DNA of 64,000 nucleotides, from contig NZ_JAHCAP010000001.1 in assembly GCF_019634815.1 (NCBI RefSeq), forward strand, positions 248,001 to 312,000, in the 5' to 3' direction. The translations under genes and the position numbers were made by a program. The notes beneath the pieces were generated by a model. That model was not told the DNA's origin. It was given only the letters and a program-made list of their open reading frames with translations, and ran no database searches. Below are positions 57,709 to 64,000 of the stretch, piece by piece (the stretch's first letter is position 1; the number at the start of each line of letters is the position of its first letter). The DNA is from Dokdonella sp. (lineage in GTDB: Bacteria; Pseudomonadota; Gammaproteobacteria; Xanthomonadales; Rhodanobacteraceae).

Positions 57709-60231
57709 ATGTCCGAACCGGCACCCATCGACGTGCTGCTGCCTGCCGTGCTCGACAGCCTGGCCGCACATCCGCGCCTGGTGTTGCAGGCACCGCCCGG
57801 CGCCGGCAAGACCACGCGGATTCCGCCAGCGCTGCTAGCCGCGCCGTGGCGCGCCGATCGTCGCATCCTCATGCTCGAGCCGCGCCGCATCGCCGCGCGC
57901 GCCGCCGCCGAATTCATGGCCGCGCAACGCGGCGAGACGGTGGGAGCGAGCATCGGCTATCGCATCCGCTTCGAATCAAGGGTGTCCGCTGCGACCCGCA
58001 TCGAAGTGGTGACCGAGGGCATCCTCACGCGCATGATCCAGGACGATCCCGGGCTCGCCGGAATCGCCGCGATCGTGTTCGACGAATTCCACGAACGTCA
58101 CCTGCAAGGTGATCTCGGCGCCGCGCTTGCGCTCGACGTGCAAGCCAACCTGCGTCCGGACCTGCGCCTGGTGATCATGTCGGCGACGCTGGATGGTCCG
58201 CGCATCGCGCGCTGGTTCGACGCGCCACAGCTTGCGAGCGAAGGCCGCAGCTTCCCGGTGCGCATCGCCCATCCACCCGCGCGCCAAGGCGAGCCTTGGC
58301 CCGAGCGGAGCTGGACTGCGCACCTGCGCCGCAGCGTCGAACTGGCGCTCGCCGAGAACGAAGGCGATGTGCTGGTGTTCCTGCCGGGCAAGCGCGAAAT
58401 CATTCGTGCGGCCGGCGTGCTTGCGGACATGCCCGCGCGGAATGTGCAGACCGTGCCCTTGCATGGCGAACTCGCCCTCACCGAGCAGCGCGCCGCACTT
58501 GCGGGTGCCGCGCAAGGCATGCGCCGCGTGGTGCTCGCGACCAATGTCGCCGAGTCGAGCCTGACCCTGCCAGGTGTGCGCAGCGTGGTCGACCTGGGCT
58601 TGGCGCGCGAACCGGCCTTCGATCCGAACTCGGGCTTCACCCGCTTGGCGACCGTTGCGGTATCGCAGGCTTCGGCCGATCAGCGTGCTGGTCGCGCCGG
58701 TCGCCTTGCCGCGGGCAGCGCCTACCGGCTGTGGCCACAAAGCAAGCGCCTGGATGCCGAGCGACGTGCCGAAATCCACCAGGTCGAATTGTCGCAGCTT
58801 GCACTCGAACTCGCGGCTTGGGGGTCGGACGATCTGCGTTGGCTGGATGCTCCGCCACCCGGTCCGCTTGCGCAGGCACGCGAGCTGCTGCAGCGCCTGG
58901 GCGCGCTTGACGCAGGGCAGCGGATCACGCCGCTGGGGCGGGCCATGCTCGCCCTCGGTGCCAGCCCGCGACTGGCCGCGGCGCTGCTGCGCGCACCGCC
59001 GCAGGCGCGCTCGCTCGCCGCCGATGCGATCGCCCTCGTCGAAGGGCGCAACCCGCTGCGCGGGGATTCCGGTCGCCGCGATGATTTCCGCCAGCGCGTG
59101 CTGGCACTCGCGGCGTGGCGCCGACGCGATCCGCAGCTGCATGAGCAGGGCGCCAATCGTGCGGATCTGGCCGCGCTCGCCCAGGCCGCCGATGCCTGGC
59201 GGCGGCGCGGCGGCGCGCGCGAGCCCGGCGGACGCGATGCGGGAGCTCAAACCGACGCGCAAACCGCAATCGGCGATCTCCTGCTGCACGCCTTTCCCGA
59301 CCGCATCGCCCATCAGGATGGCAACGACGCGCGCCGCTATACCTTGGCCAATGGGCGCGGTGCACGACTGATCGATGACAGTGCCCTGCTCGGCGAGCCG
59401 TGGCTGGTGATCGTCGACCTGCGCCATGAGCGCGGTGACAGCTTGATCCTCGCTGCGGCACCGTTCGATCCCGCCGTGCTGCCACGCGAGTTTGGCGAGC
59501 GTTTCGTCGAGGCGCGAAGCGTGCGCTGGAACCGTGACAGTCGGGCGGTTGAAGCGAGCGTCGAGCGTCGTTTCGACGCGATCGTGCTCGAACGCCGCAG
59601 CGTGCCGGCGCTGCCCGAAGATGCCGTGCCGGCCTTGCTCGCCGCCGTGCGCGAGCTCGGTCTGGATGTCCTGCCGTGGAGCGGGCAGGCGCTTGTGCTG
59701 CGGCAACGTGTGAATGCCTTGCGCTCATGGAATCCGGACTTGGGCCTGCCCGATTTTTCCGACGCCGCGCTGCTGTCCTCGCTCGAGGACTGGCTGGCGC
59801 CGTTTCTTGCCGGCAAGCGGCGACTGGATGCACTGCAGGCCGGCGAGCTCTCGCAAGCCTTGTCCGCACGCCTGGACCACGCCATGCGACGCGCACTCGA
59901 TGAGCAGGCGCCGCTCGCCATCACCGTACCCAGCGGCATGCAGCGGCCGATCGACTACGGCGATGGCGCCGCGCCGATTCTTGCCGTCAAGCTGCAGGAA
60001 TTGTTCGGTCTGGCCGATACGCCGCGCATCGGCGGTGGCAAGGTCGCGCTGACCCTGCATCTGCTCTCGCCGGGCGGCAAGCCGGTGCAGGTGACGCAGG
60101 ACCTGCGCAGCTTCTGGCAGCGCACCTATCCCGAGGTGAAGAAGGAGCTCAAGGGGCGCTATCCGAAGCACCCCTGGCCCGATGATCCGTGGAGCGCGAC
60201 GCCGACGCATCGCGCCAAGCCGCGACGTTGA
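57709..60231 (+). CDS. hrpB: ATP-dependent helicase HrpB
   Basis: An 840-aa DEAH-box helicase. Motif I is LQAPPGAGKTTRIPPALL, motif II DEFHERHLQGD, motif III MSATLDG, motif VI QRAGRAGRLAAGSAYRLW; the C-terminal HrpB domain contains FLAGKRRLDALQAGELSQALSARLDH and HLLSPGGKPVQVTQDLRSFWQRTYPEVKKELKGRYPKHPWPDDP, the family ending. Length fits HrpB (about 810-840). The ATG at 57709 precedes SEPAPIDVLLP, the usual N-terminus. Role in RNA metabolism is poorly known. Its last 60 bases recur downstream (see repeat). Confidence 0.96.
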   Translation: MSEPAPIDVLLPAVLDSLAAHPRLVLQAPPGAGKTTRIPPALLAAPWRADRRILMLEPRRIAARAAAEFMAAQRGETVGASIGYRIRFESRVSAATRIEVVTEGILTRMIQDDPGLAGIAAIVFDEFHERHLQGDLGAALALDVQANLRPDLRLVIMSATLDGPRIARWFDAPQLASEGRSFPVRIAHPPARQGEPWPERSWTAHLRRSVELALAENEGDVLVFLPGKREIIRAAGVLADMPARNVQTVPLHGELALTEQRAALAGAAQGMRRVVLATNVAESSLTLPGVRSVVDLGLAREPAFDPNSGFTRLATVAVSQASADQRAGRAGRLAAGSAYRLWPQSKRLDAERRAEIHQVELSQLALELAAWGSDDLRWLDAPPPGPLAQARELLQRLGALDAGQRITPLGRAMLALGASPRLAAALLRAPPQARSLAADAIALVEGRNPLRGDSGRRDDFRQRVLALAAWRRRDPQLHEQGANRADLAALAQAADAWRRRGGAREPGGRDAGAQTDAQTAIGDLLLHAFPDRIAHQDGNDARRYTLANGRGARLIDDSALLGEPWLVIVDLRHERGDSLILAAAPFDPAVLPREFGERFVEARSVRWNRDSRAVEASVERRFDAIVLERRSVPALPEDAVPALLAAVRELGLDVLPWSGQALVLRQRVNALRSWNPDLGLPDFSDAALLSSLEDWLAPFLAGKRRLDALQAGELSQALSARLDHAMRRALDEQAPLAITVPSGMQRPIDYGDGAAPILAVKLQELFGLADTPRIGGGKVALTLHLLSPGGKPVQVTQDLRSFWQRTYPEVKKELKGRYPKHPWPDDPWSATPTHRAKPRR

Positions 60232-60237
60232 ACCGGC
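60175..60237 (+). repeat. 3' end of hrpB, upstream copy of a partial duplication
   Basis: The last codons of hrpB and the bases after its stop (from TGGCCCGATGATCC) recur at 60372-60433. The copies differ by two substitutions and one inserted base near the right end. This is the coding copy. Confidence 0.75.
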
Positions 60238-60371
60238 TGCACGGGGTGCGTGCAACATCGACTCGGCTCCTGCCTCGTCGTGTTGCCCCGGCCCTGCGCA
60301 GTCCCTGCTGCGGGCGTTCGCCGCCACGCGCGCATCCCGGCGGATGCGCGCCAGCGCGTCGCCTCACCCCT

Positions 60372-60433
60372 TGGCCCGATGATCCGTGGAGCGCGACACC
60401 GACGCATCGCGCCAAGCCGCGACGCTGAACCCG
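60372..60433 (+). repeat. Downstream copy of the hrpB 3' end
   Basis: A second copy of the hrpB terminal sequence, 197 bases beyond the first, with the same reading frame still open (ending AKPRR and TGA). It lies in the gap before the convergent beta-CASP gene and is not part of an evident gene, so it looks like a remnant of a tandem duplication of about 200 bases. Confidence 0.75.
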
Positions 60434-60435
60434 GC

Positions 60436-61827
60436 TCAATCGAGCAGAATCGGTTCGCCGAAACCGGGAATCCGGCAGGGCTGGCCGCGTGCGTCGAGCT
60501 GCTCGGCAAGCACCCGCATGCCGCGTTCGTATTCACCGTGTACGAGGAACACGCACCGCCGTCGCGTCGGGCCGAGCCAGTTGAGCAGGCCGCCCTGATC
60601 GGCGTGCGCAGAAAAGCCGTTGATCGTCCAGATCTGTGCGCGCACCGGAATCTGTTCATTGAACACGCGCACTTCGCGGGCGCCATCGATGATGCGACGC
60701 GCCAAGGTACCCGCGGCTGCGTAGCCGACGAACACGATGCTGCTGCGTTGGCGCCAGAGGTTGTGCTTGAGGTGATGGCGGATGCGACCGCCGTTGCACA
60801 TGCCCGACCCGGCAAGGATCACCGCGCCGCCTTCGATGGCATTGATGCCCATCGATTCACTCGTCTCGCGGGTGAAATGCAATCCCGGCATCGAGAACGG
60901 ATCGCCGTGGCCCAGCTCCTCGCGCATCGCTTCGTCGAAGCACTCCGGATGCCGGCGGAAAATCTCGGTCGCCGAAATGGCCATCGGTGAATCGAGGAAG
61001 ACGCGCGTGTTCGGCGGAATCACGCCGGTGCGGATGCCGCGATGCAGGTAGTAGAGGATCTCCTGCGCACGCTCGAGTGCGAAGGTCGGAATCACCACAT
61101 TGCCCTTGCGTTCGAAGGTGCTGCGGATGGCTTGATAAAACTCGTCGATCGAGTCGGGCAGGGAGCGGTGCGGTCGGTCGCCGTAGGTTGATTCGATCAC
61201 CACGTAGTCGGCATCCGGAGCCGCCACCGGATCGCGCAGGATCGGCCGCCCGGGGCTGCCCAGGTCGCCGGAAAACACGATGCGTCGCTGTCGCGCGCCG
61301 TCATCGAGATCGAGCACGATCGAGGCCGAGCCGAGAATGTGACCGGCATCCTGCCAAGTCGCGCGGATGCCGTCGGCGACTTGCAAACCCCGGCCATAGG
61401 CAACATCCGCGCCGAAGAAGTCGAGCGCATGCAAGGCGTCGTGCACGGTATAGAGCGGGGTGGTGTTGCCGTTGCCGCGACGGTCGGTGCGCAGCGCGCG
61501 ACGTGCTTCTTCCTCTTGCAGGCTGCCGGCATCGAGCAGCACCACGCGTGCCAGCTCGCGGCTCGCGGAAGTGGCGAAGATGCGTCCACGAAATCCCTCG
61601 CGCACCAGTTTGGGAATGCGTCCGCAATGATCCAGATGTGCGTGGGTGAGCAGCAGCGCATCGATGCTGGCCGGATCAAACTCGAACTCGTGGAAGTTCT
61701 TTGCCTCGGTTTCCTCGCCACCTTGAAACAGGCCGCAATCGATCAGCACGCGGCGCTCGTTGCAGGTGATGAGATGGCAGGAGCCGGTGACATCCTTGGC
61801 GGCGCCGTGGCAGGCGTAGGTGATCAT
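60436..61827 (-). CDS. Beta-CASP metallo-beta-lactamase-fold ribonuclease-like hydrolase
   Basis: A 463-aa protein. The metallo-beta-lactamase part carries LLTHAHLDHCGRIPKL (zinc ligands), HILGSASIVLDL, and a beta-CASP insertion followed by VIESTYGDRPH and the RNA-specificity domain SGMCNGGRIRHHL, FVGYAAAGTLARRI and INGFSAHADQGGLL. Relatives cleave RNA (CPSF73/YSH1-like). It is convergent with hrpB across 204 bases. The start at 61827 begins MITYACHGAAKDVTGSCHLI, matching the family N-terminus. Confidence 0.9.
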   Translation of the reverse strand: MITYACHGAAKDVTGSCHLITCNERRVLIDCGLFQGGEETEAKNFHEFEFDPASIDALLLTHAHLDHCGRIPKLVREGFRGRIFATSASRELARVVLLDAGSLQEEEARRALRTDRRGNGNTTPLYTVHDALHALDFFGADVAYGRGLQVADGIRATWQDAGHILGSASIVLDLDDGARQRRIVFSGDLGSPGRPILRDPVAAPDADYVVIESTYGDRPHRSLPDSIDEFYQAIRSTFERKGNVVIPTFALERAQEILYYLHRGIRTGVIPPNTRVFLDSPMAISATEIFRRHPECFDEAMREELGHGDPFSMPGLHFTRETSESMGINAIEGGAVILAGSGMCNGGRIRHHLKHNLWRQRSSIVFVGYAAAGTLARRIIDGAREVRVFNEQIPVRAQIWTINGFSAHADQGGLLNWLGPTRRRCVFLVHGEYERGMRVLAEQLDARGQPCRIPGFGEPILLD

Positions 61828-61915
61828 GCGGCGCTGCCCCGATGCCGCCGAGTGTCGAGCCGCTTGCTTGCCATGACCATGCCGGAACTCCGTGCATCCT
61901 GTTCGATGCGCTCGA

Positions 61916-62482
61916 TCATGCCCGGTCGGCTGGTCCGGGGCCAGAGAGCCGACGCCACTTGCCCGGGGCGAGATCTTCGAGCTGATGCGGACCGACTGCG
62001 ATGCGAATCAGGCGCAGCGTGGGCAGGCCGACCGCGGCGGTCATGCGCCGCACCTGGCGGTTGCGGCCTTCGTGGATCGTGAGCGCGAGCCAGGCATCGG
62101 GCACACTCTTGCGATAGCGCACGGGTGGATCGCGTGGCCACAGCCAGGGTGGCGCGGCATCCAGCGCCCGCGCCTGTGCCGGCAGGGTCGGGCCATCATT
62201 GAGCACCACGCCGCGGCGCAATTGCGCGAGCGCGGCTTCGGAAATGACGCCTTCGACCTGGGCCAGATAGGTCTTGGGCTGCTTGTGGCGCGGGTCGGTC
62301 AGGCGGTGCGCGAGCGCGCCATCGTCGGTGAGCAGCAACAGCCCTTCACTGTCGAGATCAAGCCGACCCGCGGGGTAGACCGCAGGGATGTCGATGTAGT
62401 CGGCAAGGGTCGGGCGCGATGGCGTGCCGTGGTCGGTGAACTGGCACAGCACGCCGTGCGGTTTGTTGAACGCGAGCAGCAT
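61916..62482 (-). CDS. rluE: 23S rRNA pseudouridine synthase RluE-like (RsuA family)
   Basis: A 188-aa enzyme of the RsuA family. The catalytic Asp lies in AGRLDLDSEGLLLLTDDG; the N-terminal AFNKPHGVLCQFTDHG and the C-terminal TIHEGRNRQVRRMTAAVGLPTLRLIRIAVG are typical. No S4 domain is present, as in RluE, which modifies U2457 of 23S rRNA in Escherichia coli. Separate gene between the beta-CASP hydrolase and the methyltransferase-like lipoprotein, all on the minus strand. Confidence 0.93.
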   Translation of the reverse strand: MLLAFNKPHGVLCQFTDHGTPSRPTLADYIDIPAVYPAGRLDLDSEGLLLLTDDGALAHRLTDPRHKQPKTYLAQVEGVISEAALAQLRRGVVLNDGPTLPAQARALDAAPPWLWPRDPPVRYRKSVPDAWLALTIHEGRNRQVRRMTAAVGLPTLRLIRIAVGPHQLEDLAPGKWRRLSGPGPADRA

Positions 62483-62504
62483 CGCCCACCTGCCCGCCGC
62501 CGGA

Positions 62505-63425
62505 TCAATCCTTGGTCTTGAATACCTGATCGCCCACCGGTTTCTCGAACTTGAGCGTCATGCGGTCGCTCTCGCCGATGTCGGCATACTTCTGGTGATC
62601 CTTCTCGCCGAGCGCGAAGGTCGGCGGCAGCGTCCACACGCCCTGCTCGTGGTGGTGATCGTCCTTGGGATTGGCATTGATTTCGCTTTGCGCGACCAGC
62701 TTGAAACCGGCATCGGTGGCGAGCTTGATCACGTACTCGGTCGGCAGGTAGCCGCTGTCCTTGACCTTGTCGAAGCTCTCGCCGGCAGTGGCGCGATGAT
62801 CGACGACACCGAGCGTGCCGCCCGGCTTGAGCACCTCGAAAAAGCCCTTGAACATCGCGGGCGCATTGCCACCCATTGCCCAGTTGTGGACGTTGCGGAA
62901 GGTGAGCACGACATCGGCGGAGTTGGCCGGCCCGAACACCGGCGCGGCGCCATCGAACACCACGGTCTGCGCGGCGCCATAGAGCTTGGGATCGGACTCG
63001 AACATCGTCTGCAGGCTGCTCTTGTCCTGCGCAGCCTCGCCTTCGGGCTTCCTGGGTTTGGCGACCGCGGCGACGTAGGTGCCGCTGGCGTGCATCAAGG
63101 GCGCGAGGATCTGCGCATACCAACCGCTGCCGGGAGTGATCTCGATCAGGGTTCCGGTCGGCTTGACGCCGAAGAATTCGAGCGTTTCCTTGGGATGGCG
63201 ATACGGGTCACGTGCCTTGTTCGCTTCCGAGCGCCAGTCGCCGGCAATCGCGCTGTCGAGCGTGTAGGCGAGTGTCTGCTGCGCGCTTTGCGGCGGCGTG
63301 GGCGTGGCCGGCTGGTCGAGCTCGGCCTTGGCGGCAGGTGCGCTGCTGGCAGGCGCGGGCGGTTCACTCGAACCGCAAGCGGCAAGCGCGAGGACCAGGG
63401 GAAGCAGGCTGGTGAACTTGTTCAT
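62505..63425 (-). CDS. Lipoprotein with class I SAM-dependent methyltransferase fold
   Basis: A 306-aa protein with a lipobox at its N-terminus (LLPLVLALAACGSS) and a Pro/Ala-rich spacer to about residue 45. The rest resembles a Rossmann methyltransferase: GTLIEITPGSGWYAQILAPLM (motif I), DVVLTFRNVHNW and GGTLGVVDHRATAG, close to the COG4798 group of predicted methyltransferases. The start at 63425 has GGAGGAAA upstream. A methyltransferase-like protein anchored outside the cytoplasm is unusual because S-adenosylmethionine is not expected there. Role unknown. Confidence 0.8.
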   Translation of the reverse strand: MNKFTSLLPLVLALAACGSSEPPAPASSAPAAKAELDQPATPTPPQSAQQTLAYTLDSAIAGDWRSEANKARDPYRHPKETLEFFGVKPTGTLIEITPGSGWYAQILAPLMHASGTYVAAVAKPRKPEGEAAQDKSSLQTMFESDPKLYGAAQTVVFDGAAPVFGPANSADVVLTFRNVHNWAMGGNAPAMFKGFFEVLKPGGTLGVVDHRATAGESFDKVKDSGYLPTEYVIKLATDAGFKLVAQSEINANPKDDHHHEQGVWTLPPTFALGEKDHQKYADIGESDRMTLKFEKPVGDQVFKTKD

Positions 63426-63601
63426 GGATTTCCTCCGTTGGCCGGGGCGCGAATCGCGCGGAAGGTACGCGCGCCAGCCTAGCACAGCGATGTCATGCCA
63501 CGTTTCGACACCCGCAATGCCGGAAAATTCGTGCAAAGAAGTTCAGCACGAGCAAGCGACCGTCCATGGTCGGCTCGCAAGCACGCCGCTTGCATCCCAT
63601 C

Positions 63602-63767
63602 TCAATGCGCGGCGAGGTCGCTCAGGATGGTGTTGAAGCTCGCACTCGGTCGCATCGCGGCCGCGAGCTTGCCCGGGTCGGGGCGGTAGTAACCGCCGAT
63701 GTCGACCGGCTTGCCCTGCGCACCGTTGAGCTCGCCGATGATTCTGGCTTCGTTGTCGGCCAATGCC
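63602..63767 (-). pseudogene. icd: 3' remnant of a monomeric NADP-isocitrate dehydrogenase gene
   Basis: The last 50 or so codons, ALADNEARIIGEL, GKPVDIGGYY and AMRPSASFNTILSD, match the C-terminus of the monomeric (class II) isocitrate dehydrogenase. Upstream of VALAD (about 63767) the frame loses similarity, because a transposase-like sequence begins on the other strand. The gene is cut off there; whether the 5' part lies further right cannot be seen. Confidence 0.75.
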
Positions 63768-64000
63768 ACGGGCCGGGTGCAGTCGCGGCAGGAATTCAAG
63801 CGCGAGGCATTTGGGCTGTGGCTGGCGCAGGTGCCTGCGGGTACGGTGGTGGCGATGGAAGCGTGCGGCGGGGCGCACCAGTGGGCGCGGCGCTGTATGG
63901 CATACGGCTTGCAGCCCAGGATCACGGCGGCGCAGTTCGTGCGTCCGTTCTGCAAGAACCCGCAGGCGAAGAACGATGCAGCCGATGCCGAGGCGAATGC
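63765..64000 (+). mobile_element. 5'-truncated IS110-family transposase, running off the window
   Basis: Plus-strand frame beginning around 63765 (ATG at 63738 possible, inside the isocitrate dehydrogenase part) reads TGRVQSRQEFKREAFGLWL, VVAMEACGGAHQWARR, AAQFVRPFCKNPQAKNDAADAEA, which follows the N-terminal part of IS110-type transposases (MEACG-H-WAR, QFVKPY, KNDA-DAEA). The first about 20 residues, with the first catalytic Asp, are replaced by sequence from the dehydrogenase gene, so this copy is probably inactive. Confidence 0.75.

Noticed and set aside
57976..59706. Open frame of 576 codons opposite hrpB
   Set aside because: Antisense to hrpB, no family features.

Overview
The window is a GC-rich gammaproteobacterial chromosome segment, most likely from the order Lysobacterales (Xanthomonadales), perhaps Rhodanobacteraceae. 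The reasons are the XanB2-type chorismatase beside pigment-type genes, the linkage dnaA-dnaN-recF-gyrB with tonB-exbB-exbD-exbD-pdxJ as near the Xanthomonas origin, the aceBA/LysR arrangement, and a three-part putative peptide-modification set typical of this order. The order is inferred from gene content and synteny recalled from memory; the genus cannot be fixed from the sequence alone. No rRNA, tRNA, CRISPR array or prophage was found.

Layout. 0-8.8 kb: housekeeping and scattered genes (dinB, tex, an acyltransferase-like membrane protein, an exported DUF11 protein, a PhnA-like zinc-ribbon protein, glutathione-dependent formaldehyde dehydrogenase, a cytochrome c lipoprotein). 8.8-15.2 kb: part of a xanthomonadin/aryl-polyene cluster. 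A chorismatase diverges from an operon of acyl carrier protein, membrane protein, hotdog dehydratase, LpxL-like acyltransferase, LolA-like protein and MMPL exporter; ketosynthases, ketoreductases and starter-activation genes are not in the window. 15.5-21.2 kb: a RiPP-like locus with a SagB-type dehydrogenase, a divergent 94-aa leader-bearing precursor candidate, a class III nucleotide cyclase fused to a TPR region, and a diguanylate cyclase carrying a cyclic-nucleotide-binding domain. 21.4-25.6 kb: glyoxylate shunt (aceB, aceA) with a divergent LysR regulator and a dyad in the shared promoter. 25.6-29.5 kb: DUF4126 protein, small membrane protein, phosphopantetheinyl transferase, and an ECF sigma/membrane/PDZ operon.

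29.9-41 kb: pdxJ, two exbD genes, exbB, tonB, a TPR protein, then gyrB, recF, dnaN and dnaA on the minus strand. The dnaA-dnaN gap is AT-richer and holds DnaA-box-like words; the gene content beyond dnaA is not the usual rpmH side. 41-46.2 kb: a secreted esterase/PHB-depolymerase-like protein, a TonB-dependent receptor and a GntP-family permease, which together look like a polymer or oligomer uptake locus. 46.2-47.3 kb: sterol-desaturase-family hydroxylase. 47.4-51.7 kb: a tightly coupled five-gene operon (membrane protein, small XRE regulator, TAP-like hydrolase, NatA, NatB) behind a promoter with two matching operators. 51.7-55 kb: ferredoxin reductase, YadGH-like ABC exporter, TatD. 55.2-57.6 kb: two tandem paralogous secreted proteins of unknown function. 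57.7-63.4 kb: hrpB with a partly duplicated 3' end, a beta-CASP hydrolase, rluE and a lipoprotein with a methyltransferase fold. 63.6-64 kb: the 3' remnant of a monomeric isocitrate dehydrogenase gene abutting a 5'-truncated IS110-type transposase.

The most promising unexplored system is the RiPP-like locus at 15.5-21.2 kb, where a candidate modified peptide and its flavin dehydrogenase sit with two nucleotide-signalling proteins.
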